From Marinactinospora thermotolerans DSM 45154 (GTDB lineage: Bacteria; Actinomycetota; Actinomycetes; Streptosporangiales; Streptosporangiaceae), in the NCBI RefSeq assembly GCF_900167435.1, contig NZ_FUWS01000017.1, forward strand, positions 1 to 64,000: a stretch of 64,000 nucleotides of DNA. Reading direction: 5' to 3'. Below are positions 1-8,581 of the stretch, piece after piece; within the stretch, counting starts at the first letter, position 1, and each line of letters starts with the position of its first letter. The position numbers and the translations under genes are program-made. The notes beneath the pieces were generated by a model. That model worked only from the letters and a program-made list of their open reading frames with translations. It ran no database searches and was not told where the DNA came from.

Positions 1-28
1 CCCAACCTGCAAGCCCAGGAAGAGAGCT

Positions 29-346
29 ATGCGCGACCTTATCAGCCGCGTCATGGCCGCGTTCGCGGTCATGCTGCTGGCCCTCGCCCACCCCCGCACC
101 GCCGAGGCCATCACGGCGGCGTTGACCGCCACCACCGCGCCCGCACGCCCCGAAACACCACCCCCGGCCACACCCGAACCCACGCCCCCACGGCCGGGCA
201 CCGAGCGCGTGCGCCCCTACGCCACCGCCTCCCACACCCCCTACGCCTTCGGCTCCCCACAATGGTGGGACGCCCACGCCGCCACCAAACGCCCCCAGAC
301 CTTCATCCACGACGGCCCGCCCTACCGCCCCTACCTGACCGCCTGA
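29..346 (+). CDS. Small secreted Pro/Thr-rich protein of unknown function
   Basis: The 105-residue product starts with a basic N-terminus and a hydrophobic stretch to about residue 27 ending in an Ala-rich AEA site, which fits a Sec signal peptide. Residues 30-60 are a Pro/Thr/Ala-rich linker. The C-terminus carries a short aromatic segment (residues about 64-103) with Tyr, Trp and His. An AGGAAGAG-like ribosome site lies a few bases upstream of the ATG. I do not recognise the family. It reads as a short exported or cell-wall-proximal protein, and its upstream neighbour lies outside the window. Confidence 0.6.
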   Translation: MRDLISRVMAAFAVMLLALAHPRTAEAITAALTATTAPARPETPPPATPEPTPPRPGTERVRPYATASHTPYAFGSPQWWDAHAATKRPQTFIHDGPPYRPYLTA

Positions 347-542
347 CACACCCGGCGGCCGCCACGCCGCCGGGGTCCGCCGGCAGCCGAGGAGACGAGG
401 CCGGCGTGCTCCCGTTGCCGGGCGGTAAAACCTGGGTCCGGTCCGGGAGGTCCGGCGGTGGCGGGGTAGCGGCGCCCCGAACACGTGCGGCCGTCGCGAC
501 GTTTCCGGGGCGGCGGCGAACCGACCACGCCTGGAGGACTCC

Positions 543-998
543 ATGGGAGCGTTGACCCGACCCCATCACATGCCGATGCGCCTGATCACCGGCGCGTTCA
601 TCCTCAACTCCGGCCTCAGTAAGCGCAACGCCGACGAGGACACGGCCTCCTACCTGCACGGTGAGGCGTCACGGGCGTGGCCGTTCCTCAAGGACATGGA
701 GCCCAAGCGGTTCACGCAGCTGCTCAGCAACGGCGAGATCGCGCTGGGGGCGGCGCTGCTGCTGCCGGTCTTCCCCAGCGCCCTGGTCGGCACCGCCCTG
801 ACCGGCTTCGCGGGCGGCCTGCTGGGGCTGTACTTCAGCAACCCCGAAGCGCGCATGAGCGACGGCATCCGTCCCACGCCCGAGGGGCTGGCCCTGGCCA
901 AGGACAGCTGGCTGTTCGGCATCGGGCTGAGCCTGATGATGGACGGGATGGCCCCGGCCCGGTGCGGGCGGAAGCACGTCAGGAAGCACCACCACTGA
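543..998 (+). CDS. DoxX-like small membrane protein
   Basis: A 151-residue protein with hydrophobic segments near residues 60-80 (IALGAALLLPVFPSALVGTA), 82-96 and 118-132. The opening MRLITGAFILNSGLSK resembles the start of DoxX-type small integral membrane proteins of actinomycetes. The C-terminus is a His/Lys-rich tail. The function is unknown; DoxX-like proteins have been linked to redox and thiol stress, but nothing here proves that role. It converges on the lyase gene with a shared hairpin between them. Confidence 0.6.
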   Translation: MGALTRPHHMPMRLITGAFILNSGLSKRNADEDTASYLHGEASRAWPFLKDMEPKRFTQLLSNGEIALGAALLLPVFPSALVGTALTGFAGGLLGLYFSNPEARMSDGIRPTPEGLALAKDSWLFGIGLSLMMDGMAPARCGRKHVRKHHH

Positions 999-1003
999 GC
1001 GCG

Positions 1004-1034
1004 GGTTCCGGGCCGGTCCGCTCGGCCCGGAACC
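1004..1034. terminator. Bidirectional hairpin between convergent genes
   Basis: GGTTCCGGGCC at 1004-1014 pairs perfectly with GGCCCGGAACC at 1024-1034 around a 9-base loop. It fills the 39-base gap between two convergent genes. There is no U-tract, as is usual in very GC-rich actinomycetes. Confidence 0.6.
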
Positions 1035-1037
1035 GCC

Positions 1038-1994
1038 TCACTCCTCCTCGGGCACGAACTCCTTGGTCCTGCGCAGCCCCGCGGCCCGCCCCTTGGCCGC
1101 GATGACCAGGGCCATCTTGCGTGACGCCTCGTCGAGCATCTCCGCTCCGAGCATGACCGCCCCCCTGCGGCGGACCTGGGTCGCGTGGGCGTAGGCGTCC
1201 AGGATCAACTCGGCGTGGTCGTAGTCGTCCTGGTCGGGCGCGTAGACCTCGTTCGCGGCGGCGACCTGGCCGGGGTGCAGGACCCACTTGCCGTCGAACC
1301 CGAGCGCCGCGCTGCGCCGCGCGGAGCGGCGGAACGCCTCCACGTCGCGGATCTGGAGGTGGGGGCCGTCGATCGCCTGGAGGTCGTTGGCGCGGGCCGC
1401 CATGAGGATGCGCATCAGGACGTAGTGGTAGGCGTCACCGACGTCGTAGCCCGGCGGTTGCTCGCCGACCACGAGCGTCTTCATGTTGATCGAGGCCATG
1501 AAGTCGGCCGGGCCATAGACCAGGGTCTCCAACCGGGGCGAGGCGGCGGCGATCTCGTCCACGGTGACCAGGCCGCGGGCGTCCTCGATCTGGGCCTCGA
1601 TGCCGATCCGGCCGACCTCCAGCCCGTTGGCGCGTTCGATCTGGGTCAGCAGCGTGTCCAGCCAGCGGACGTGCGAGGCGTCGCTCACCTTCGGCAGGAC
1701 CAGGCAGTCCAGCATGGCTCCGGCGCCCTCCACCACGTCGATGACGTCGCGGTAGGTCCACTGGGTGGTCAGGTCGTTGACCCGGACGGTGCGGACCCGG
1801 CTTCCCCATCCCCCCTCGTTGAGCGCGGCCACGACGGCGCGGCGCGCGTTCTCCTTCTCCAGCGGGGCGACCGCGTCCTCCAGGTCCAGGAAGAAGGCGT
1901 CGGTCGGCAGCTCCCGCGCCTTCTCGATGAACCTCGGGTTGGACCCCGGAACCGCGAGCACCGACCTGCGCGGCCGTGTCTCGACCGAACCCAT
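1038..1994 (-). CDS. HpcH/HpaI aldolase / CitE-type (malyl-CoA-like) lyase
   Basis: The 318-residue product has the CitE/malyl-CoA lyase layout. It opens with RRSVLAVPGSNPRFIEKA, followed by the DAFFLDLEDAV strand that carries acidic metal ligands, the RVND segment, IEAQIEDARG and YGPADFM. These enzymes cleave or form C-C bonds in CoA thioesters such as malyl-CoA or citramalyl-CoA, using Mg2+. The substrate here cannot be read from sequence. The start was set at the ATG at 1994 because a strong GAGGAGGAGAGG ribosome site precedes it; the frame remains open further upstream. It is transcribed divergently from the molybdoenzyme gene. Confidence 0.85.
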   Translation of the reverse strand: MGSVETRPRRSVLAVPGSNPRFIEKARELPTDAFFLDLEDAVAPLEKENARRAVVAALNEGGWGSRVRTVRVNDLTTQWTYRDVIDVVEGAGAMLDCLVLPKVSDASHVRWLDTLLTQIERANGLEVGRIGIEAQIEDARGLVTVDEIAAASPRLETLVYGPADFMASINMKTLVVGEQPPGYDVGDAYHYVLMRILMAARANDLQAIDGPHLQIRDVEAFRRSARRSAALGFDGKWVLHPGQVAAANEVYAPDQDDYDHAELILDAYAHATQVRRRGAVMLGAEMLDEASRKMALVIAAKGRAAGLRRTKEFVPEEE

Positions 1995-2127
1995 GCCCAC
2001 CTCTCCTCCTCGACCGTGGTGTGGGGTCAGTCTGGCAAAGCCGGCCCTTCGGCGCCCGACCCACCTCCCCCGACCCGCGCATAAGCTGACGCGAGGGCAG
2101 CCCACCGGCCCGGGAAAGGACACGACC

Positions 2128-4464
2128 ATGACCGTCTCCGAAGACGTCACCGCCCACTCGACCAGTTCGCACTGGGGGACCTATGAGGTCCTGGTCCGTG
2201 GCGGCACCGTCGTCGGCGCGCGCCCCGACCCCGCCGACCCCGCGCCCTCCCCGCTGTACGCCAACGCGCCCGCCGCCCAGCACCACGCCACCCGGATCGC
2301 CCGTCCGGCGGTGCGACGGCGCTGGCTGGACAACGGCCCCGGCCCCGACGACCGGCGCGGTCACCCCGACGACGAGTACGTCGAGGTCGACTGGGCGACC
2401 GCGCTGGACCTGCTGGCCGGTGAGCTGGAGCGGGTCCGCCGCGAGCACGGCAACGCCGCGATCTACGGCGGCTCCTACGGGTGGGCCAGCGCCGGGCGGT
2501 TCCACCACTCCCAGAGCCAGCTGCACCGCTTCCTCAACACGATCGGCGGCTACACCCGCACGGCCAACACCTACAGCCACGCGGCCGTCGAGGTGCTGTT
2601 CCCGCACATCGTCGGCCTTCCGGGCGCCTACGACCTGCTGTACCGTCCCCCCACGTGGGAGGCCATCGCCGGGCACACCGACCTGCTGGTCACCTTCGGT
2701 GGCCTGCGCGTGTCCAACACCTGGATCGCCTCGGGCGGCCGTGCCGCGCACACCGCAGAGCCCGACATGCGGAAAGCCGCCGGGCGCGGTACCCGGTTCG
2801 TCTCGTTCAGCCCGTTGCGCGACGACACGCTCGACGAGCTCGACGCCGAGTGGCTGGCCGCGGCGCCCGGCACCGACACGGCCATCCTGCTCGCGCTGAT
2901 CCACGTGCTGTTCGACGAGGGGCTCGCCGACGAGTCCTTCCTCGACCGTTACACGGTCGGCGCCGACGTGCTGCGCGACTACGTCACGGGGGCCTCCGAC
3001 GGTGTGGCGAAGACCCCCGAATGGGCGGCCGGCATCAGCGGGGTGGACGCCGCGACCCTGCGGGATCTGGCCCGGCGGATGGCGTCCGGGCGCACCCTGG
3101 TCAACGTCGGCTGGTCGGTGCAGCGCGCGCGCTACGGCGAGCAGCCGCTGTGGGCGGGCCTCGCGCTCGCCGCCTGCCTGGGGCAGATCGGCCTGCCCGG
3201 CGGCGGGTTCGCCAGCGGGTACGGTTCGATGGGCAACTACGGCGGCGGGGCCACCCCCCACGGTCTGCCGAAACTGCCCCAGGGGTCCAACCCCGTCGAC
3301 TCCGTCGTCCCGGTGGCCCGCGTCTCCGACACGCTGCTGCGTCCCGGGGAGCCGTTCGACTTCAACGGCCGGCGGCTGACCTACCCCGACATCAGGCTGG
3401 TCTACTGGTCGGGGGGCAACCCGTTCCACCACCACCAGGACCTCCGGCGGTTGAGCCGTGCCTTCGGCCGTCCCGAGACGGTGGTCGTGCACGAGACCCA
3501 CTGGACGTCCACCGCGCGCCACGCCGACATCGTGCTGCCCTCCACCACGACGCTGGAACGTGACGACATCGCCGCGAGCCGGGGCGACCTGCGGTTGCGC
3601 GTGATGCGGCGGGTGGTGCCGGCGCACGGCGAGGCGCGCGACGAGTACGCGATCTTCACCGACCTGGCCCGGCGGCTGGGCGTGGAGAAGGCGTTCACCG
3701 AGGGGCGCTCCACCGCGGAGTGGCTGGAGCACATCTACGAGGAGTGGCGGGCCGGCCTGGCCGAACCGGTCGCGCCGTTCGCCCGCTTCTGGGAGCAGGG
3801 CGGCATCGACATGCCCGCCCGGCACGAGGCGACCGCCCTGTTCGGCGCCTTCCGCGCGGACCCGCGGGGCAACCCGCTGCACACGCCCAGCGGGCGGATC
3901 GAGCTGTTCTCCGAGACGATCGCCGGCTTCGGCTACGCCGACTGCCCGGGGCATCCGGTCTGGTTGGACCCGTGGGAGGGGGCGGACCGCGACCCCGCGC
4001 GAAAGTGGCCCCTGGTGCTGGTCGCCAACCAGCCGAAGGGTCGGTTGCACAGCCAGCAGGACATGGGCGCGCACAGCCGGTCGGAGAAGATCGCCGGCCG
4101 GGCGCCGCTGCGCGTGCACCCGCAGGACGCCGCCGCCCGCGGCCTGTCCGCGGGGGACGTGGTGCGGGTGTTCAACGATCGGGGGAGCTGCCTGGCCGGG
4201 GTGGTGATCGAGCCGGGCATCCGGCGCGGGGTCGTGCAGCTGTCGACGGGGGCGTGGTTCGACCCGTCGGCGCCGTGGGCGGCGTCGTGCGTGCACGGCA
4301 ACCCCAACGTCTTGACCGATGACGTGGGGACGTCGGCGCTGAGTCACGGCTGCACCGGGCAGCTCTCACGGGTGGAGGTCGGCCGTTTCGAGGGGGAGTT
4401 GCCGCCGGTGCGGGTGTTCGACCCGCCGCGGCTGGTGGCTGGGGAGGCCCCGGACGCCTCATGA
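2128..4464 (+). CDS. Molybdopterin oxidoreductase, BisC/TorZ-type sulfoxide reductase
   Basis: A 778-residue enzyme of the DMSO-reductase family. The segment GGSYGWASAGRFHHSQ near residues 115-130 is the Mo-ligand motif of the Ser-coordinated TorA/BisC branch, with Ser116 the predicted ligand. There is no N-terminal Cys cluster and no Tat signal, so a cytosolic biotin- or methionine-sulfoxide reductase is the best reading. A C-terminal molydop-binding domain follows (about residues 625-750). Start chosen at ATG 2128, after GGGAAAGGA. A molybdate transporter is encoded 23 kb away. The physiological substrate is not shown. Confidence 0.88.
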   Translation: MTVSEDVTAHSTSSHWGTYEVLVRGGTVVGARPDPADPAPSPLYANAPAAQHHATRIARPAVRRRWLDNGPGPDDRRGHPDDEYVEVDWATALDLLAGELERVRREHGNAAIYGGSYGWASAGRFHHSQSQLHRFLNTIGGYTRTANTYSHAAVEVLFPHIVGLPGAYDLLYRPPTWEAIAGHTDLLVTFGGLRVSNTWIASGGRAAHTAEPDMRKAAGRGTRFVSFSPLRDDTLDELDAEWLAAAPGTDTAILLALIHVLFDEGLADESFLDRYTVGADVLRDYVTGASDGVAKTPEWAAGISGVDAATLRDLARRMASGRTLVNVGWSVQRARYGEQPLWAGLALAACLGQIGLPGGGFASGYGSMGNYGGGATPHGLPKLPQGSNPVDSVVPVARVSDTLLRPGEPFDFNGRRLTYPDIRLVYWSGGNPFHHHQDLRRLSRAFGRPETVVVHETHWTSTARHADIVLPSTTTLERDDIAASRGDLRLRVMRRVVPAHGEARDEYAIFTDLARRLGVEKAFTEGRSTAEWLEHIYEEWRAGLAEPVAPFARFWEQGGIDMPARHEATALFGAFRADPRGNPLHTPSGRIELFSETIAGFGYADCPGHPVWLDPWEGADRDPARKWPLVLVANQPKGRLHSQQDMGAHSRSEKIAGRAPLRVHPQDAAARGLSAGDVVRVFNDRGSCLAGVVIEPGIRRGVVQLSTGAWFDPSAPWAASCVHGNPNVLTDDVGTSALSHGCTGQLSRVEVGRFEGELPPVRVFDPPRLVAGEAPDAS

Positions 4465-4473
4465 CCTGCGTCT

Positions 4474-4486
4474 CATAAGCCTTATG
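4474..4486. repeat. Short perfect palindrome CATAAG-C-CTTATG
   Basis: CATAAG at 4474-4479 and CTTATG at 4481-4486 flank a single C. It sits between the molybdoenzyme stop codon and the iron-regulated promoter. It could be an operator; the loop is too short for a normal terminator. Confidence 0.3.
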
Positions 4487-4502
4487 CCCCACTTCCTCCC
4501 GA

Positions 4503-4531
4503 TTGAAGGATAGGTTAGCCTTTACTAAGTT
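4503..4531 (+). promoter_or_regulatory. Promoter with IdeR/DmdR-type iron box
   Basis: TTGAAG (4503-4508), a 17-base spacer and TAAGTT (4526-4531) form a plausible housekeeping promoter. The 19 bases from 4510 to 4528 match 14 of 19 positions of the iron-box consensus TTAGGTTAGGCTAACCTAA, covering the spacer and most of the -10. Binding of an iron-loaded IdeR/DmdR1 repressor there would block the promoter. This fits the siderophore-uptake genes directly downstream. The match is read directly; regulation is inferred from the DtxR family. Confidence 0.8.
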
Positions 4532-4559
4532 CGAGCGACGTCGACACGGGAGGACCCTG

Positions 4560-4613
4560 GTGTCCCATTGGTTTCGGCGCGCCCTCCCCCCATGTCCGGG
4601 CGGCGCGCGATGA
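4560..4613 (+). CDS. Candidate 17-codon leader ORF coupled to the permease gene
   Basis: A GTG at 4560 lies 5 bases after the best ribosome site in the leader (GGGAGGA, 4548-4554). The frame encodes VSHWFRRALPPCPGGAR and stops at TGA 4611-4613, which overlaps the ATG at 4610 as ATGA. The first permease has no good ribosome site of its own, so translation of this leader could deliver ribosomes to it. Whether the peptide is made is unknown. Confidence 0.3.
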   Translation: MSHWFRRALPPCPGGAR

Positions 4614-5713
4614 CCTTGGAACGGCCCACGGCCATCGCCATCGGGACCGGGGACGGTGACGACCGCGTCGCCGCCGAGACCGCCCTCGAACAGCGCACCT
4701 CCGCCCAGGGCCGGGTCCACCTGCTGCGCACCGTGGGCCTGCTCGCGGCGCTCGGGGCGCTCGGGCTGTGCATCCTGCTCAGCATCGCGGTGGGCGCCAA
4801 GTCGATCCCGGTCTCCACCGTGTGGGCGGCCCTGTGGGACTTCGACAACGCCTCCTACGACCAGACCGTCGTGTTCGAGCTCCGGCTGCCGCGGACGATC
4901 CTGGGGCTGTTCATCGGCGCCGCGCTCGGCCTGGCCGGCGCGCTCATGCAGGCGCTCACCCGCAACCCCCTGGCCGACCCCGGTCTCCTCGGGGTCAACG
5001 CCGGGGCGTCGGCGGCGGTGGTGACCGCGATCTTCGTCTTCGGCATCACCTCGCTGACCGGTTACGTGTGGTCCGCGTTCGCCGGCGCCGGGCTGACCGC
5101 CATCGCGGTGTACTTCCTCGGCTCACGCGGCCGGGGCGGGGCCACCCCGATCCGGCTCGCGCTGGCCGGCACCGCCATCGGCGCCGTGCTCCAGGGGGTC
5201 ATCCACGGCATCATCGTGCTCGACGACTACGTCTTCGACCAGATCCGGTTCTGGCAGGTCGGTTCGCTCGTCGGGCGGGACATGGGGCTGTTCGTCCAGG
5301 TCCTGCCGTTCATCGCCATCGGCATCGTCATCGCGCTGTTCCTGGGCCCCGCCCTGAACGCGATCGCGCTCGGCGACGACCTCGCCGCGGCGCTCGGCGC
5401 CCGCATCAACCAGATCAGGGCGATCACCGCGGTGGCGATCGTGCTGCTGTGCGGCAGCGCCACCGCGGCGGCCGGCCCGATCGGCTTCGTCGGACTGACC
5501 GTGCCGCACATCGCCCGCGCGATCGTCGGCCCCGACCAGCGCTGGGTACTCCCCTACTCGGCGGTGCTGGGCGCGATCCTGCTGGTCGGCGCCGACACTC
5601 TGGGGCGGGTGGTACTGCCCAACGGGGAGCTGGAGGTCGGGATCATCACCGCCTTCGTGGGCGCCCCCGTCTTCATCGCATTGGTCCGGCGCAAGAGGAT
5701 GGCCCAGCTATGA
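4610..5713 (+). CDS. FecCD-family iron-siderophore ABC permease (first)
   Basis: A polytopic permease (about 9-10 membrane segments) of the BtuC/FepD/FecCD family. Diagnostic stretches are LRLPRTILGLFIGAALGLAG, MQALTRNPLADPGLLGVNAG and GPIGFVGLTVPHIAR. It forms half of the channel that moves ferric siderophores across the membrane. ATG 4610 was chosen because it overlaps the leader ORF stop. In-frame alternatives are ATG 4592 and TTG 4568, the latter 13 bases from the ribosome site. The gene starts a three-gene operon, and no substrate-binding lipoprotein is encoded nearby. Confidence 0.9.
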   Translation: MTLERPTAIAIGTGDGDDRVAAETALEQRTSAQGRVHLLRTVGLLAALGALGLCILLSIAVGAKSIPVSTVWAALWDFDNASYDQTVVFELRLPRTILGLFIGAALGLAGALMQALTRNPLADPGLLGVNAGASAAVVTAIFVFGITSLTGYVWSAFAGAGLTAIAVYFLGSRGRGGATPIRLALAGTAIGAVLQGVIHGIIVLDDYVFDQIRFWQVGSLVGRDMGLFVQVLPFIAIGIVIALFLGPALNAIALGDDLAAALGARINQIRAITAVAIVLLCGSATAAAGPIGFVGLTVPHIARAIVGPDQRWVLPYSAVLGAILLVGADTLGRVVLPNGELEVGIITAFVGAPVFIALVRRKRMAQL

Positions 5714-6813
5714 CCGCGTCGCTCACCGGCTCCGCGCCGCCCTCCGGCGGGACGGAGCCTCCCAAGGACGAGCAGGCCCCCGTACGGATCGTCCGCCTGT
5801 TCGGCGACCGCGTGTCCTTCCGGATGCGGACCCGCACGGTCACGGTCTACCTCGGCCTGGTCCTGGCGGCGGCGGTCGTCTTCGCGATCAGCCTCATGGT
5901 CGGCGACTACGAGATCCCGCTGCCCGACGCGCTGCTCGCGCTCACCGGCCAGGGCGAACGCCTGGACGTGTTCTTCGTCCAGGGGGTCCGGCTGCCGCGG
6001 GCGCTGACCGCCCTGCTGGTCGGCATGGCCCTGGGCGCGGCCGGCGCGGTGTTCCAGAGCCTGTCCCGCAACCCCCTGGGCAGCCCCGACATCATCGGCT
6101 TCACCAGCGGCGCGGCGACCGGCGCGGTGCTGACGATCCTCGTCTTCAACGGCACCATGGCCCAGACGTCGCTCGGCGCGATCGTCGGCGGTGTCGCCAC
6201 CGCGGCCCTGGTCTACCTGCTGGCCATGAAGAAGGGCGTGCAGGGATACCGGCTCATCCTCGTCGGCATCGGCGTCAGCGCCATGCTGGTGTCGGTGCGC
6301 GACTACCTCATCACCCGCGCCGACCTGACCGACGCGACCAACGCCCAGGTGTGGCTGGTCGGCAGTCTCAACGCCCGCGACTGGGACCAGGTCGTCGCGG
6401 TCGCGATCGGGGTCGCCGTGCTGCTCCCGGTCCTCCTCGCCCTCGGGCCCCGGATGCGCCTGATGGAGATGGGCGAGGACACCGCGCACGCGCTCGGCGT
6501 GCCCACCCAGGCCACCCAGGTCGCCGCGCTGGTCGCGGCGAGCGCGCTGACCGGCGTGGCGATCTCGGTCGCCGGCCCGATCGGCTTCATCGCGCTGGCC
6601 GCTCCCCAGCTCGTCCGGCGGCTGGCCCGGGCCGACGGCACGGTCCTGGGCGGCGCGGCCATCATGGGCGCCTTCCTGCTGGTCACCTCGGACCTGGTGG
6701 CCCAGCGGCTGCTCGCCCCCACCCAGCTTCCGGTCGGCGTGATCACCTCGGTGATCGGCGGCGGCTACCTGGTGTGGTTGCTGTATCGGGAATGGCGCAC
6801 CGGCCGCGCCTAG
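5710..6813 (+). CDS. FecCD-family iron-siderophore ABC permease (second)
   Basis: The 367-residue product is the paralogous partner of the preceding permease. It shares VRLPRALTALLVGMALGAAG, QSLSRNPLGSPDIIGFTSG and GPIGFIALAAPQLVRR. Its start codon overlaps the previous stop as ATGA, so the two are translationally coupled. About 45 N-terminal residues are cytoplasmic before the first membrane segment. FepD/FepG-type permeases form heterodimers, and this pair probably does the same. Confidence 0.92.
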   Translation: MTASLTGSAPPSGGTEPPKDEQAPVRIVRLFGDRVSFRMRTRTVTVYLGLVLAAAVVFAISLMVGDYEIPLPDALLALTGQGERLDVFFVQGVRLPRALTALLVGMALGAAGAVFQSLSRNPLGSPDIIGFTSGAATGAVLTILVFNGTMAQTSLGAIVGGVATAALVYLLAMKKGVQGYRLILVGIGVSAMLVSVRDYLITRADLTDATNAQVWLVGSLNARDWDQVVAVAIGVAVLLPVLLALGPRMRLMEMGEDTAHALGVPTQATQVAALVAASALTGVAISVAGPIGFIALAAPQLVRRLARADGTVLGGAAIMGAFLLVTSDLVAQRLLAPTQLPVGVITSVIGGGYLVWLLYREWRTGRA

Positions 6814-6858
6814 GGTTCCACCGTGACGTCCCGCAGGAAAACGCGACAAGGAGAGAAC

Positions 6859-7752
6859 ATGTCCGAACCGGCCCGGTTGTGGGGGGAGAACCTGACGCTG
6901 GCCTACGACCAGCGCGTCATCTCCCGTGAACTCGGGATCACCATCCCGGACAACTCCTTCACCGTGATCGTGGGCCCCAACGCCTGCGGAAAGTCGACGC
7001 TGCTGCGCGCGCTGTCGCGGATGCTCAAGCCCACCGCGGGGGCCGTGCACCTCGATGGACAGGTCATCAGCTCCTACCCCTCCAAGGAGGTGGCCCGGCG
7101 GCTGGGGCTGCTGCCCCAGTCCTCCATCGCGCCGGACGGCATCACCGTCGCCGACCTGGTGGCCCGCGGGCGCTACCCGCACCAGAAGTTCCTCAAGCAG
7201 TGGTCGCGCGCCGACGAGCAGATCATCACCGAGGCGATGGAGTCCACCGGGATCACCGACCTCGCCACCCGCATGGTGGACGAGCTGTCCGGCGGACAGC
7301 GCCAGCGCGTGTGGCTGGCGATGGTGCTCGCCCAGCAGACGCCGCTGCTACTGCTCGACGAGCCGACGACCTACCTCGACATCGCGCACCAGATGGACGT
7401 GCTCGACCTGTGCGCCGAGCTGCACCACGAACGCCAGTACACGCTGGTGGCGGTGTTGCACGACCTCAACCAGGCGTGCCGTTACGCCACGCACATCATC
7501 ACGATGAAGGACGGCCGCGTCGTCGCCGAGGGCGCGCCCGCCGACATCATCACCGCCGAACTGGTCGAGGACGTGTTCGGGCTGCCCTGCCGGGTCATCC
7601 CCGACCCCGAGACCGGCACCCCGCTCATCGTCGCCTCCGACCGCCGTGGCGCCATCCGGCGGCGCGGCCGGCAGGAACGTCCGCAGGAGGGTAAGGACGC
7701 CGCGGAGGGGGCCGGGGAGACCGCCGGGATCGGCGCGTCCAGCAGCGCCTGA
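6859..7752 (+). CDS. Iron-siderophore ABC transporter ATP-binding protein
   Basis: A FepC/FhuC-type ATPase of 297 residues. Visible motifs are Walker A GPNACGKST, the signature LSGGQRQR, Walker B LLLLDEPTTYLD and the switch His in AVLHDLNQ. An AAGGAGAG ribosome site fixes the start at ATG 6859. It follows the permeases by 45 bases and completes the importer. The last 40 residues are a charged, low-complexity tail beyond the usual domain. Confidence 0.93.
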   Translation: MSEPARLWGENLTLAYDQRVISRELGITIPDNSFTVIVGPNACGKSTLLRALSRMLKPTAGAVHLDGQVISSYPSKEVARRLGLLPQSSIAPDGITVADLVARGRYPHQKFLKQWSRADEQIITEAMESTGITDLATRMVDELSGGQRQRVWLAMVLAQQTPLLLLDEPTTYLDIAHQMDVLDLCAELHHERQYTLVAVLHDLNQACRYATHIITMKDGRVVAEGAPADIITAELVEDVFGLPCRVIPDPETGTPLIVASDRRGAIRRRGRQERPQEGKDAAEGAGETAGIGASSSA

Positions 7753-8581
7753 CCCGTTCGGGCGGCCTCCACGGACCGGACGGTCCCCCTCCCCGGTCCT
7801 CGCCACGCCCGCCTCGGCATGGTCCCGCGGACGCGGGCGCGCCATGAGCGCCGGCGATGTCCGGGGCGCTCCTCGGACGACCGCCGCTCGCCGTGGGCGA
7901 CCTGGCGCGCCCCGGGAGCCGGCACCACGAGCCGGCGCGGCGTGCGGCTCGGCACGTCCGCTCGGCGATGCGCCAGGACCCGGACGCCTCGAACACCGGC
8001 CGGCCCGGCCATGGGGTCGACCGCGCCCGGGGGTGTCGCCGGCGCTGAAGCCGTGGGTCATGGTGGACCCCGCCGAACCCGTCCCCGACGCCGGCGGGGT
8101 GGGCGACGCGAGGCCCCCACAGAGCGTCGCGCTGCTCAGCGCGACCGAGCGCGCGCCGGCCGCGACTCTCCCATGCCGTCGGCACGGCCCCCGGCGAGGC
8201 GGGGAACCAGGTCGGCGCCGGATTCGGAGGTCATGGCACCGGATACGCCCGCCCGGCCACACCGAAGACCGAGCAGCCCGGCAGCCGAGCGGCCCCGCAA
8301 CAGCCCCGGAACGCTCGCCCCTCCCAGCGGCACGCCAGGGAGCGCATGGACCCCCGGCACCGGCTCCCCGGCACAGCGATGACCAGAACCACGCCCTCAC
8401 AGCCGTCCCGCCGACCCCGGCCTTCGGACCTCTCGGTGAAGGCGTGCCCGCGCGGCGAGCGCGCCAGGTCGCGGGATAGGCCCGCCTCGACGTCGGCCGT
8501 ACCGGACCGTCGGCCCCGGTGCCGAGGCACCGATCGGGGCCCGGCCGGCCCCAGGCGAGGGCGACCGGCGCGCTCGGGGTG
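7753..8581. other. 829-base gap with no supported gene
   Basis: Several open frames exist on both strands here, but all translate to Arg/Pro/Ala/Gly-rich sequence without recognisable domains or clear ribosome sites. That is what random high-GC DNA gives. A short inverted repeat GGACCG-GA-CGGTCC at 7773-7786 lies just after the ATPase gene and may help termination. I see nothing else convincing. Confidence 0.5.

Noticed and set aside
1435-4347. 970-codon open frame antisense to the molybdoenzyme gene
   Set aside because: It is a high-GC shadow frame: low-complexity Arg/Gly/Pro/His translation, no domain, opposite a well-supported enzyme.
7348-8400. Long open frames on both strands across the gap after the iron ATPase
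   Set aside because: No domain, no good ribosome site, Arg/Pro/Ala-rich. The same kind of sequence appears in all frames of high-GC noncoding DNA.
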